From positions 1 through 40,687 of the forward strand of contig CALFBP010000029.1 in NCBI GenBank assembly GCA_937951625.1: 40,687 nt of DNA, in the 5' to 3' direction. A program made the position numbers and the translations under genes. Origin of the DNA: an uncultured Thermoguttaceae bacterium. GTDB lineage: Bacteria; Planctomycetota; Planctomycetia; Pirellulales; Thermoguttaceae. The notes beneath the pieces were generated by a model. The model made no database searches, was not told the DNA's origin, and worked only from the letters and a program-made list of their open reading frames with translations. How positions within the stretch are numbered: the stretch's first letter is position 1; every line of letters begins with the position of its first letter. Shown here in pieces: positions 9,026 to 17,699 of the stretch.

Positions 9026-9268
9026 CTATTCCGGTCCCTCGACCGCTGCCTCGATTTCCCGCAAGCAAGAGAAAATCTCTTGGGCCTCTGCCTCGTCGAT
9101 CCGGCTGATCGCAAAGCCCACGTGGACGATCACGTAGTCGCCCACCTGGACTTCGGGGGTGTAGGCGAGGCATGTTTCCTTGACGATGCCACCAAACTCC
9201 ACTTTGGCCATCGGCATCGCGTCGCGTTCAAACGTTTCGATCACCTTGCCGGGTATGCCGAGACACAT
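9026..9268 (-). CDS. hypC: Hydrogenase maturation chaperone HypC
   Basis: An 80-residue HypC/HybG/HupF-family chaperone. It starts MCLGIPGKV, with the essential N-terminal Cys2 that binds the iron centre together with HypD and then contacts the hydrogenase large-subunit precursor. The middle shows the usual beta-barrel pattern ([12 protein letters not shown], then [13 protein letters not shown]) followed by a C-terminal helix (DEAEAQEIF). The frame continues upstream of ATG 9268, but those residues have no family similarity. It lies 77 bp downstream of hypF and 94 bp upstream of hypD on the same strand, so co-transcription is likely. Confidence 0.95.
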   Translation of the reverse strand: MCLGIPGKVIETFERDAMPMAKVEFGGIVKETCLAYTPEVQVGDYVIVHVGFAISRIDEAEAQEIFSCLREIEAAVEGPE

Positions 9269-9345
9269 GACGTTGCTCCTGTTTTCATGAAATCTCTCGC
9301 ATTGCGTCTGGAGACCTCCTCCGAGCCAGCCAGGACGTCTTTGAC

Positions 9346-11787
9346 TTACGTTCTCAACAATCGTGCTGCCACCGCGGCTTGTCCCAAGGCGATGCCGCCG
9401 TCGTTGGGCGGCACGAGGCGGTGCGAGTAAACGCGGAAGCCAGCCTGGAGCAAGCGCTCGCGCACGCGGCGGGCGAGAAGGCCGTTTTGGAAACAGCCGC
9501 CGCTGAGCACTACGTCGCGGCCGCCCCATCGCCGCGCAATCGCCACCGCCAACTCGGCCAAGCCATTATGGAAGCGTGCGCTGATCACTGCCACGGGCAC
9601 GTTGGCAGCCCGATCTGCCAACAAATCCCGCATCGCCGGTTCCCAATCCGCAACCCAAGGATTTCCGTCCGCTAGTACGAAGGGATAGCTTTCCTCGCAC
9701 TGTTCGTCTGCCGCGAATTCCAGGGCCATGGCCGCTTGGCCCTCGAAACTGATCACCGGCGGCAACCCGCACAATGCCGCCGCGGCGTCGAACAGGCGGC
9801 CCAGGCTGCTGGTTCGTGGGTAAATTCTAGGCCGGGCGAGGATGGTCAGCAAGCCGCGCATCTCGTCCAGCGAAAACCACTTCGCGGCGTGCTTCTCGGC
9901 CTCCTCGGCGAACATCTCAAACAACAACCCCAAGGCTGAGCGGCGCGGTTCGCGGACCGCCCGATCGCCGCCGACCAGCGCGAAAGTCCGCAGGTGGGCC
10001 AGACGGCGAAAATCGGCAGCGACCCGAGATCGAAACCGTCGCGGCAAATGCGGCCCCAAGGCGGTTGATTCTCGCGGGTCTTGGTCGGCAGCGTCCTCGG
10101 GCAGGAATGCGGCCTCGCCCTGCTGCGGCATCGTGCCCCAATCGCATTCCAGCGCCTCGCCCCCCCACACCGTGCCGTCCAGTCCATAGCCGGTTCCATC
10201 CCAAGAAAGTCCCAGCACCGGCCCGTGGAGTCGATGTTCGACCATGCAGGCCGCCACGTGCGCGTGGTGATGCTGCACCCGCACCAATGGAACGCCCCAT
10301 CGCGAGGCCAGGGCCTCGGCGAGCCTTGTCGAGGCGTAGTCGGGATGGAGGTCGCAGGCCACGGCGTCGGGCCGTGCGCGAAAGAAATCGAGCAAGTCCT
10401 CGACCGTGCGCCGATGCAATTCGGTGCTCGCCACATTGTCCAAGTCGCCCACATGTTGGCTGACGACCACCTGGCTTCCCAAGGCGAGCGCCACCGTGTT
10501 CTTCAAGTGCCCGCCCGTGGCAAGCACCGTCGGACCGGCTTGGAGAAGCCCGATCGGTAGCGGCGCATACCCGCGAGCCCTGCGAAGCAACTGCAAACCT
10601 TCGGGCAGGACGCGGGCGACGGAGTCGTCGACGGGGCGGACGATGGGCCGATCGTGAACCAGGAACACGTCGGCAATCGAACCGAGCCGTTGTACTCCAT
10701 CGTCGATGCGGATGGCCATTGGCTCCTCGGAAAGATTGCCGCTGGTGCAAACGATCGGCCGCCCAATTCGCTCCATGAACAAGTGATGCAACGGTGTATA
10801 GGGCAGCATCACGCCAAGATAAGGATTGCCTGGCGCCACCGCCGCGGCGATGTCATTGGCAGCCAGCGCGTCGCGGCGACGCCGCAGGAGCACGATCGGC
10901 GATTGGGGCGACTCGAGCGCGCGGGCCTCATCCTCCGAGACTTCGCACCGTGCCCGGACTTCGTCGAGCGAGGCGAACATCACGGCAAACGGCTTGTCGG
11001 GGCGGCCTTTGCGAAGGCGGAGTTGTGCGACGGCCTCGGCGTTGGTGGCATCGACGACAAGCTGAAACCCGCCCAAGCCCAAGAGTGCCAGGATTTTCCC
11101 CTCGCCGACGGCCGCTGCGGCCTGATCGAGCGGGTCGGGCGAAGCAGACGCGAGGCTTGGCGGCTGAGGGCACGCTGGGGAGGCGAATAGGTTGAGTTTC
11201 GGCCCGCAACACGGGCACGCTATCGGTTGGGCGTGGAACCGGCGGTCGGCCGGGTTGTGGTACTCGGCCTCGCAGTCCGCACACATCCGAAATCCGGCCA
11301 TAGATGTCCGCGCCCGATCATAAGGCAATTCCGTGATGATCGACCACCGCGGCCCGCAATTCGTGCAATTGGTGAACGGATACCCGTAGCGTCGCTGAGC
11401 CGGGTCGGCGATCTCTTCCCGGCACGCCGCGCACGTGGCCAGATCGGCTGGAATCAGCGGTCGCGGCGGGCCGTGCGACTGACTCGCACGAATGCAAAAG
11501 TCGGACTCCGGCTTCTCGTGGATGGCCACGCGCGTGACCACGGCCTCGTCAACGCGGGCCTGAGGCGGAGGATGGCGACGCACGGCCTCTAGAAATCGCT
11601 CTAGACAAACCGTGGGTCCTTGAACTTCGATCGTGACGGTATCGGCCTCGTTCTGCACCCAGCCCGAAAGACCGAGCGATCGCGCCGCGTTATAGACGAA
11701 CGGGCGGAACCCAACCCCCTGGATCACACCCCGCACGACGATCGACCATCGTTCGCACCTGGGGGTATCGAGAAGTGGTTCGGGCAT
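9346..11787 (-). CDS. hypF: Carbamoyltransferase HypF
   Basis: HypF makes the thiocarbamate precursor of the cyanide ligands of [NiFe]-hydrogenase from carbamoyl phosphate. The domains are in the standard order: acylphosphatase (VVRGVIQGVGFRPF near the N-terminus), two zinc fingers of C-x2-C-x18-C-x2-C type (from CAACREEIADP and CADCEAEYHNP), a YrdC-like domain (LRLRKGRPDKPFAVM, then LPYTPLHHL and VCTSGNLSEEP) and a Kae1-like C-terminal domain (VQHHHAHVAACMVEH, LSWDGTGYG, then LSGGCFQNGLL). I choose ATG 11787 (813 residues), with GGGGA just upstream and the acylphosphatase domain starting 11 residues in. A GTG at 11904 would add 39 non-conserved residues. A ~40-residue Asp/Arg-rich insertion follows WGTMPQQGEAAFLP. 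Confidence 0.93.
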   Translation of the reverse strand: MPEPLLDTPRCERWSIVVRGVIQGVGFRPFVYNAARSLGLSGWVQNEADTVTIEVQGPTVCLERFLEAVRRHPPPQARVDEAVVTRVAIHEKPESDFCIRASQSHGPPRPLIPADLATCAACREEIADPAQRRYGYPFTNCTNCGPRWSIITELPYDRARTSMAGFRMCADCEAEYHNPADRRFHAQPIACPCCGPKLNLFASPACPQPPSLASASPDPLDQAAAAVGEGKILALLGLGGFQLVVDATNAEAVAQLRLRKGRPDKPFAVMFASLDEVRARCEVSEDEARALESPQSPIVLLRRRRDALAANDIAAAVAPGNPYLGVMLPYTPLHHLFMERIGRPIVCTSGNLSEEPMAIRIDDGVQRLGSIADVFLVHDRPIVRPVDDSVARVLPEGLQLLRRARGYAPLPIGLLQAGPTVLATGGHLKNTVALALGSQVVVSQHVGDLDNVASTELHRRTVEDLLDFFRARPDAVACDLHPDYASTRLAEALASRWGVPLVRVQHHHAHVAACMVEHRLHGPVLGLSWDGTGYGLDGTVWGGEALECDWGTMPQQGEAAFLPEDAADQDPRESTALGPHLPRRFRSRVAADFRRLAHLRTFALVGGDRAVREPRRSALGLLFEMFAEEAEKHAAKWFSLDEMRGLLTILARPRIYPRTSSLGRLFDAAAALCGLPPVISFEGQAAMALEFAADEQCEESYPFVLADGNPWVADWEPAMRDLLADRAANVPVAVISARFHNGLAELAVAIARRWGGRDVVLSGGCFQNGLLARRVRERLLQAGFRVYSHRLVPPNDGGIALGQAAVAARLLRT

Positions 11788-11924
11788 CGGTTCCCCATCG
11801 TCTCCAAATCGTTGCGCCGCCGCGGGATCGACCGCGCTGACCGCCTTCTCCAAGACCCGGCGAAGTGGGGACGTCTCGGCCGAAAAAGTGGTAGCCAAAG
11901 GCACCCCTCCGCAGATGGCGATCG

Positions 11925-12365
11925 GCCAAACTCCACGCCTTTGGGTCTCGCAGGGTTGGCAGCAACCTCATCCAGTGCTTTTCGAGCAATGTCTCATCAG
12001 GAATACTACGGGACTGCGGTTCGATTGACGAGACGGATGTCGCCCCATTCGACAAGTGAGGCGTCGTCTCGCCCCCCTGGAGGAGTTGCACGGCGATCTC
12101 CTTATGGTGATATGCGCCGAGCGGCACAACCAAGGGGGGAAGGCCGCCGAGCCGTGAACTGGGACATCCCATTGGGCCACGTCGATCCCCTCGACGCGAA
12201 CCAGCAGTTTGCTGGGGGAAGAGTCGGGTGGACGGGCCACGAGCAGGAGCAACTGGTCGCGGTAAGGACGCGGCAAGAGACGGCCAGACGGGCGGGGCGG
12301 TTCACCTCCCGAGGCCAAAGCCAAAACAGGCTTGTGCCATTCATTGCTCAACAAAACCTGCGCGC
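11925..12365 (-). pseudogene. Frameshifted remnant of a planctomycete secreted-type protein
   Basis: Read on the minus strand, one frame gives YRDQLLLLVARPPDSSPSKL, then VRVEGIDVAQWDVPVHGSAA. The neighbouring frame continues the same sequence style with LPPLVVPLGAYHHKEIAVQL and a Glu-rich turn. The switch falls in a run of six C residues near 12135-12140, consistent with a one-base indel. The pattern 'xWDVPVHxxAxPPPLVVPLAxYxGxxIxVEL' is one I associate with beta-sandwich regions of large planctomycete proteins, but I cannot name the family. There is no start or clean stop, and the 3' end runs into the region upstream of hypF. Confidence 0.4.
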
Positions 12366-12569
12366 ACAGCGTGTAGGTAGCTCACCGGAAGAACTGGCAA
12401 CATCTCTTCGCAGCGGCCAGAGGCAGTAACGACGCAACCGGTTTTTCCCGACCCTCGCCTCATCCCCCTCGCCCCCTCAACGCCATGGCCGCTGGTCGTG
12501 CCCTTGCGGCTGCGATATCATACGGTTTCGGTTGGGACTTTCACGGTCGGTTGGTGAGAAGGGACAAGG

Positions 12570-13174
12570 GTGCTTGAGAAGCGAGGCATCCTACCGTACC
12601 TCCCCGTCGTGGTCGTTGCCATCCTCTTCGCCGATGCGAATTTCGCCGCGGAAACCATCTGGCTTTCGTCGCTCGATCCGAGCCGGATGACCGCCGGCTG
12701 GGGCAAACCGCGCATGGACAAGTCGATCGAGGGCAAGCCGATGTCGATCGCCGGCAGCATCGAGAGGGCGGGCAAGTATTGTGGTCACATTGCGGGCGTC
12801 CAATGCGGCGGGGACGATGGAGAACGTTCCGCATCGTTTGCGGGGATACCCTCGCCTCGATCCCGCCCATGGGTTGGAACCATTGATATGGCCACTACAA
12901 CCGCATCACCCACATGATGCGCGAGGCGGCCGACATCATGGTGAGTTCTGGGATGGCCGACGTCAGCTACCAATGCGTGAGCATCGACGACTGTTGAATG
13001 AACGGTTTCAAGCACAGCGACCCGTTGCGGGTCGCGCCGCTCCGCGACGCCAAAGGAAACATCCTCCCCAGTAGGCACCTCCCCGATGTGAAAGACTTGA
13101 CCGATTACATCTACGCTAAGGGCCTGAAGGCGGGAATCTACGCGTCGCCGGGTCCCCTCGAACGTAGTGAGTGA
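12570..13174 (+). pseudogene. NPCBM / GH27 alpha-galactosidase, decayed
   Basis: The first frame (GTG 12570) has a signal peptide and then TIWLSSLDPSRMTAGWGKPR, the start of an NPCBM-type carbohydrate-binding domain that breaks off within ~50 residues. From 12863 a second frame gives the start of a GH27 catalytic barrel: PPMGWNH, then YGHYNRITHMMREAADIMV, SIDDC, MNGFKHSDPLRV and YIYAKGLKAGIYASPGP. Two TGA codons, at 12884 and 12995, sit where family members have Trp (NHW and DDCW), consistent with TGG-to-TGA mutations. The barrel stops after its second or third strand at 13172, before the catalytic Asp residues, and seven bases later the metal transporter operon begins. The gene has therefore lost most of NPCBM, its frame, two Trp codons and the whole C-terminal half. 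Confidence 0.85.
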
Positions 13175-13180
13175 GATCGA

Positions 13181-14143
13181 ATGAGGCTTCCGGCGAAAGC
13201 AACCACGGCTTGTCTCGGCCTGGTGATCGCGGTTACATGGGCAAGCGTGAGCACGGGCTGCCGCCGGGCGGAATCACGCCCCAAGGCTGCACGGCATTAC
13301 CCGCTGCGCGTGGTTTGCACCACGGGCATGGTGGCCGACATGGTCAAGAACATCGGCGGGCGGCACGTGGCAGTGCGAGCGATGATGGGGCCCGGCGTCG
13401 ATCCGCATTTGTACAAAGCCAGCCCGCGCGACGTGCGGATGTTGACCTCGGCCGACGTGGTGTTCTACAACGGCCTGCACCTCGAAGGGCGGCTTTCGGA
13501 TTTGTTGGAGAAGCTCAACCGTTGGAAGCCGGCCTATGCCGTCAGCGACGGGCTCAAACATTCCGACCCGGCGTCGCTCCGCCACATGCCCGGGACGGAA
13601 GGCGTGTACGACCCGCACGTCTGGTTCAACGTCGCCTTGTGGGCGAGGTGCGCGGAATACGCGGCGGAAAGACTCGCTGCGCTCGATCCCGAGCGGGCCG
13701 ACGATTATCGCCGGAATGCCGAAGACTATGTTGCCAAATTGAAGGCTCTCGACGAAGAATGTAGGAAGCGGTTGGCCGAAATCCCGAAAGAGCGGCGGGT
13801 ATTGATCACTGCCCATGATGCCTTCGGCTATTTCGGCGACGCCTACGACGTCGAGGTTCACGGCCTTCAGGGGCTGAGTACCATCGCCGAAGCGGACCTG
13901 GGCGGGGTCAACGAGATCATCGACCTGCTGGTCACACGCCGTATCAAGGCCGTGTTTGTCGAGAGCAGTGTGCCGATCAAGAATATCCGTGCTCTGGTCG
14001 AAGGCTGCGCCGCCCGAGGACACAAGGTGACCATCGGGGGCGAGCTTTACTCCGATGCCCTCGGACCCGAGGGAACCCCCGAAGCAACCTATCTCGGAAT
14101 GGTGGAGCACAACCTGAGAACGATCGTCGAGGCCCTCAAATAG
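13181..14143 (+). CDS. Metal ABC transporter substrate-binding lipoprotein (TroA/ZnuA family)
   Basis: A 320-residue cluster A-I solute-binding protein for Zn2+, Mn2+ or Fe2+. The signal peptide ends in a lipobox (VSTGC, Cys27), so it should be membrane-anchored. The four metal ligands are visible: H76 (DPHLYKAS), H146 (DPHVWF), H212 (AHDAFGYF) and D292 (ELYSDALG). This is the His-His-His-Asp set of Treponema TroA rather than the His-His-Glu-Asp set of MntC/PsaA, and spacings from H146 onward equal those of TroA. There is no His-rich loop of the ZnuA type. The helical backbone linking the lobes is near residues 165-205. It is first of a four-gene operon, with the ATPase 8 bp downstream. Metal specificity (Mn, Zn or Fe) remains open. 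Confidence 0.92.
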   Translation: MRLPAKATTACLGLVIAVTWASVSTGCRRAESRPKAARHYPLRVVCTTGMVADMVKNIGGRHVAVRAMMGPGVDPHLYKASPRDVRMLTSADVVFYNGLHLEGRLSDLLEKLNRWKPAYAVSDGLKHSDPASLRHMPGTEGVYDPHVWFNVALWARCAEYAAERLAALDPERADDYRRNAEDYVAKLKALDEECRKRLAEIPKERRVLITAHDAFGYFGDAYDVEVHGLQGLSTIAEADLGGVNEIIDLLVTRRIKAVFVESSVPIKNIRALVEGCAARGHKVTIGGELYSDALGPEGTPEATYLGMVEHNLRTIVEALK

Positions 14144-14151
14144 GACACGCC

Positions 14152-14916
14152 ATGCCAGTACCCCCGGTGGAAATCCACGATATGACGGTTGCCTACCACC
14201 GCAAACCGGTTTTGTGGGACGTGGACATCATCTTGCCCGAAAGAAAGTTGATCGCGGTCGTTGGACCGAATGGCGCAGGCAAGAGCACGCTAATTAAGGC
14301 TGCCTTGGGGTTGGTGCCGCTGGCCAGCGGCAAGGTCGAAATCTACGGTCAACCCTACGCCAGGCAACGGCACCTGGTGGGCTACGTTCCGCAACGGGAA
14401 TCGGTGGACTGGGACTTCCCGGTCACGGTCTTCGATGTGGTGCTCATGGGCACCTATGGGCGGTTGGGGTGGATTCGCCGCCCCGGCCCACGCGAACGCC
14501 AACAGGCCCGCGAGGCCCTGGCCCAGGTGGCCTTGGAATCGTTGGCCGAGCGGCAGATCCGGCAGCTTTCGGGCGGGCAGCAGCAACGGGTGTTCCTTGC
14601 CCGGGCCCTGGTCCAAGACGCCCAGATTTATTTCATGGACGAGCCGTTCGCCGGCGTGGACGCCGCCACCGAGCAAGCCATCGTCGCCTTGCTCAAACAG
14701 CTCAGGGAGCGTGGGAAGACCGTGATCGTGGTCCATCACGATTTGCAGACCGTCCGGCAGTATTTCGATTACGTGGTCCTTCTGAACATGCGCCTGGTGG
14801 ATGCTGGCCCCACGGAGACCACCTTCACCAACGAGAATCTCCAAAAAACGTTCGGCGGTCGGCTGACCATTCTCGAGGAAGCGGCCGAGGCCGTGCGATT
14901 GGGGAAGCCGTCGTGA
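14152..14916 (+). CDS. Metal ABC transporter ATP-binding protein (TroB/MntB type)
   Basis: A 254-residue ABC ATPase that energises the metal importer. It has Walker A ([11 protein letters not shown], about residues 36-46), the Q-loop in [20 protein letters not shown], typical of the Mn/Zn/Fe chelate subfamily, the signature [15 protein letters not shown], Walker [13 protein letters not shown] and the switch His in [11 protein letters not shown]. Length is normal for the family. It starts 8 bp after the substrate-binding gene and is followed at 113 bp by the first permease, so the operon order is TroA-TroB-TroC-TroD. The C-terminal helices carry no additional domain. Confidence 0.95.
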   Translation: MPVPPVEIHDMTVAYHRKPVLWDVDIILPERKLIAVVGPNGAGKSTLIKAALGLVPLASGKVEIYGQPYARQRHLVGYVPQRESVDWDFPVTVFDVVLMGTYGRLGWIRRPGPRERQQAREALAQVALESLAERQIRQLSGGQQQRVFLARALVQDAQIYFMDEPFAGVDAATEQAIVALLKQLRERGKTVIVVHHDLQTVRQYFDYVVLLNMRLVDAGPTETTFTNENLQKTFGGRLTILEEAAEAVRLGKPS

Positions 14917-15028
14917 AGCGTCGGGAGTCTCTTCCTATGGCGGCCATGGATCTTTTCGGACAAGGGGGCCTTGCCGCACGCTGGTCCCGGAAAAAGGCTC
15001 GAATGCCTCAGGAGATTTGAGCGTCCGC

Positions 15029-16360
15029 ATGACGTACTTGACTTGGATCGTAGCCATCGGCACCTCGCTTTTGGGCTGCGTCGCCGGGGTGGTGGGCAGC
15101 TATGCGGTGCTGCGCCGCCGGGCCTTGGCCGGGGACTTACTCTCCCACGCTGCTTTGCCTGGGCTGTGTCTGGCGTTTCTCCTCTTAGGCGGACGACATT
15201 TCCTAGGAATGCTGGGTGGGGCCTTCGTCGCAGGATTGGCCGGCGTGGCCTTGGTCACTTTCATGTGCCGCTGGACCAGAACTAAGGAAGATGCCGCGTT
15301 GGGCATTGTCCTCAGCACCTTCTTCGGGGCGGGGATCATGCTTTCTTCTTACATCCAGAACATGCCTGGCGGCGGGGCCAAGGCCGGCCTGGAAACCTAC
15401 ATCTACGGCCAGGCGGCCGGGATGATCCGGGAGGACATTTATCTTTTGGCCGTCGTGTCGGTGCTGGTCCTGGTGGTGCTGGTCTTGTTCCACAAAGAGT
15501 TCAAGGTTTTCAGCTTCGATCCCGCGTTCGCCCAGGCCCAGGGTTGGCCCACCCTGACCCTGGACATTGCCATGATGGGCAGCCTGACTCTCGTGACGGT
15601 GGTGGGTTTGCCGTCCGTGGGCGTGGTGCTGATGGCTGCCATGCTCATCATTCCCGCCGCTGCCGCCCGATTCTGGACCGACCGCCTGGAACGGATGCTC
15701 GTCCTTTCCGGAGTGCTGGGCGCTGTCTCGGGCGCGATCGGTTCGCTGATCTCCGCCGGCGCGGTCAAAGGGTGGCTGGGATTCGATCCTTTCGGTGGGG
15801 ACGAGGGCGCGAACCTGCCGACCGGGCCGGTGATTGTGCTGTGCTCGACCACGGTCTTCCTGGTCTCCGTCTTACTTGCTCCCCAAAGGGGGCTTTTGGC
15901 TCGCTCATGGAACTATTTTCGGTTGCGGGCAAAGACCGCCGACGAAAACCTCCTCCGCACCTTGTTCGAGTGCGCGGAACCGCGTCTGCCGACCCTTGTG
16001 ACAGTCCCTTGGGATGAGCTGCTGGCACGCCGCGCATGGAGTCGTGCCAGACTGTTTTGGGTGGTGAGAAGGGCTGGCTGGCGCAACCTGGTTCGCCGGG
16101 CGCCCGGCGGGGTACAGCTTACCCAGCGGGGGCTCGAACAGGCCCGCCGGTTGGTTCGCGCCCATCGACTTTGGGAGTGGTTCCTGATTCACGGCGCCTC
16201 GATCGCCCCGGACCACGTGGATCGGGATGCGGATTCCATCGAACACCTGTTGGGCCCCGACTTGATCGCGGAACTGGAAAACCGATTCATCGCCCAAAGA
16301 GACGCTAGCAACGCGGCGCAGGTCTTGCCGAACTCGCCTCACGAACTGAATGTCCCTTAG
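15029..16360 (+). CDS. Metal ABC permease fused to a DtxR/MntR-like metal-sensing domain (first)
   Basis: 443 residues. Residues 1-290 form an ABC-3 (TroC/ZnuB) permease with about eight hydrophobic segments; VGSYAVLRRRALAGDLLSHA contains the family signature. Residues ~300-440 are cytoplasmic and reproduce a DtxR-family repressor: a winged helix (ENLLRTLFECAEP ... GGVQLTQRGLEQARRLV) followed by the metal-binding and dimerisation helices HRLWEWFLIHGASI and DSIEHLL. Aligned with DtxR, H79 and E83 are H379 and E383, E105 and H106 are E405 and H406, H98 is D398 and C102 is D402, an acidic residue as in MntR. Such a domain could gate transport or bind DNA from the membrane. The start is uncertain: TTG 15017 lies too close to GGAG, ATG 15029 rather far. 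Confidence 0.9.
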   Translation: MTYLTWIVAIGTSLLGCVAGVVGSYAVLRRRALAGDLLSHAALPGLCLAFLLLGGRHFLGMLGGAFVAGLAGVALVTFMCRWTRTKEDAALGIVLSTFFGAGIMLSSYIQNMPGGGAKAGLETYIYGQAAGMIREDIYLLAVVSVLVLVVLVLFHKEFKVFSFDPAFAQAQGWPTLTLDIAMMGSLTLVTVVGLPSVGVVLMAAMLIIPAAAARFWTDRLERMLVLSGVLGAVSGAIGSLISAGAVKGWLGFDPFGGDEGANLPTGPVIVLCSTTVFLVSVLLAPQRGLLARSWNYFRLRAKTADENLLRTLFECAEPRLPTLVTVPWDELLARRAWSRARLFWVVRRAGWRNLVRRAPGGVQLTQRGLEQARRLVRAHRLWEWFLIHGASIAPDHVDRDADSIEHLLGPDLIAELENRFIAQRDASNAAQVLPNSPHELNVP

Positions 16361-16397
16361 GGTCCCACCGCGGTGGCAGCAAACAGACGTTTTTCCC

Positions 16398-17699
16398 ATG
16401 GAATGGTTCAACCACCTAAGCCTTGATGCTCAGAACGACCTTTGGGTGATCGCCGTCGGGGCGATGACCAACACGGCCTGCGCGCTGGTCGGCTGTTACC
16501 TGGTGCTGCGGCGGATGAGCCTGTTGGGCGACGCCATTTCGCACGCCGTACTGCCCGGCCTCGTGGTGGCGTTCGTCTTTTCCGGCAGCCTCAGCGTCGT
16601 TCCGATGTTCGTGGGGGCGTTGCTGGTGGGCCTGCTCACCGCCGCGCTGACCCAGACGCTCCACCGACAGGTGGGCGTGCCCGAGGACGCCAGCATGGGC
16701 GTGGTTTTCACCTCCCTGTTTGCCCTGGGCGTGATTCTCATCAAGCGCTACGCGCATCGCGTGGACCTGGACCCCGACTGCGTGCTGTACGGGTTATTGG
16801 AGTTTGTGGGCTTCAATCTGATCCAAATCGGCCCTTACGAATTTCCTCGGGCGATGCTCAGCGTTGGCTTGGTGCTGGCGTTGAACACGGCGGTGATCGC
16901 GATCTTTTGGAAAGAGCTTCTCATCAGCTCGTTCGATCCGGCTTTGGCTACCACGATGGGCTTCCGCGCCGGCTTGGTCCACTATGTACTGATGGCCCTG
17001 GTCGCGCTGACCACCGTGGCCTCCTTCGAGCAGGTGGGATCGATCCTCGTGATCGCCATGTTGATCGTGCCTGGGGCTGCGGCGCATCTGCTTACGGATC
17101 GCCTGAGCCGGATGTTGGGGATCGCGACGGGAATCGCCATCGGCGCGGCCGTGATCGGTCAGGCGGCCGCGGTATGGCTGAACACGAACACCGCAGGCAC
17201 CATGGCGGCCTTGGCGGGAATCGCCTATCTCGCGGCGGCTTTGGGTTCGCCGCGCTACGGTATCCTCGCCGTCCTGGCACGGAATTTCGCCAGTTCCATT
17301 CGAGTCGTGCGCGAGGACTTGCTGGCAATGCTCTACCGGCTGGAAGAACTGAACATCGAGCGGGCAATGGGGTGGCCCGAGGCGGCCCGCGCGGTCGGAG
17401 GCGGGCTGCTACCTCGGCTCGCTTTGTTTTCCTTGAAACGGCGGGGCGACATCCGTCGCGACGGCGCGGTCCTGCGTCTGACGGATTCTGGTCGCAGCCA
17501 GGCAAAGCTCCTGGTCCGGTCCCATCGCCTTTGGGAGGCCTACCTGGTCCAGCGCCTGGGGTTGCCGCCTGACCACGTCCACGAACCTGCCACGCGCATG
17601 GAACACTACATCGACCGGGGGTTCCAGGAAAAGCTCGCCGACGCCGTGGCCCAGTCCCCCTTAGACCCGCACGGCCGCGACATCCCTCAAAGCGATTAG
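16398..17699 (+). CDS. Metal ABC permease fused to a DtxR/MntR-like metal-sensing domain (second)
   Basis: 433 residues, paralogous in layout to the preceding gene. Residues 1-290 are an ABC-3 permease (ALVGCYLVLRRMSLLGDAIS, the TroD signature, and about eight hydrophobic segments). Residues ~300-420 are DtxR-like: a winged helix (DLLAMLYRLEELNIERAM ... LRLTDSGRSQAKLLV), then HRLWEAYLVQRLGLPPDHVH and RMEHYI. DtxR ligands H79, E83, H98, E105 and H106 correspond to H376, E380, H395, E402 and H403; C102 is T399. Metal site 1 is thus fully kept and site 2 partly. An in-frame ATG at 16350 overlaps the upstream gene end; homologous permeases start near MEWFNHLSL, so 16398 is preferred. The two permeases probably form the heterodimeric channel. 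The stop overlaps that of the convergent isomerase gene. Confidence 0.9.
   Translation: MEWFNHLSLDAQNDLWVIAVGAMTNTACALVGCYLVLRRMSLLGDAISHAVLPGLVVAFVFSGSLSVVPMFVGALLVGLLTAALTQTLHRQVGVPEDASMGVVFTSLFALGVILIKRYAHRVDLDPDCVLYGLLEFVGFNLIQIGPYEFPRAMLSVGLVLALNTAVIAIFWKELLISSFDPALATTMGFRAGLVHYVLMALVALTTVASFEQVGSILVIAMLIVPGAAAHLLTDRLSRMLGIATGIAIGAAVIGQAAAVWLNTNTAGTMAALAGIAYLAAALGSPRYGILAVLARNFASSIRVVREDLLAMLYRLEELNIERAMGWPEAARAVGGGLLPRLALFSLKRRGDIRRDGAVLRLTDSGRSQAKLLVRSHRLWEAYLVQRLGLPPDHVHEPATRMEHYIDRGFQEKLADAVAQSPLDPHGRDIPQSD

Noticed and set aside
12863-13174. TGA read as Trp (recoding) in the GH27 segment
   Set aside because: Trp is encoded by TGG in the same segment (PPMGW) and throughout all intact genes of the window; the gene also has a frame break and a missing C-terminus, so ordinary decay explains the two TGA codons.
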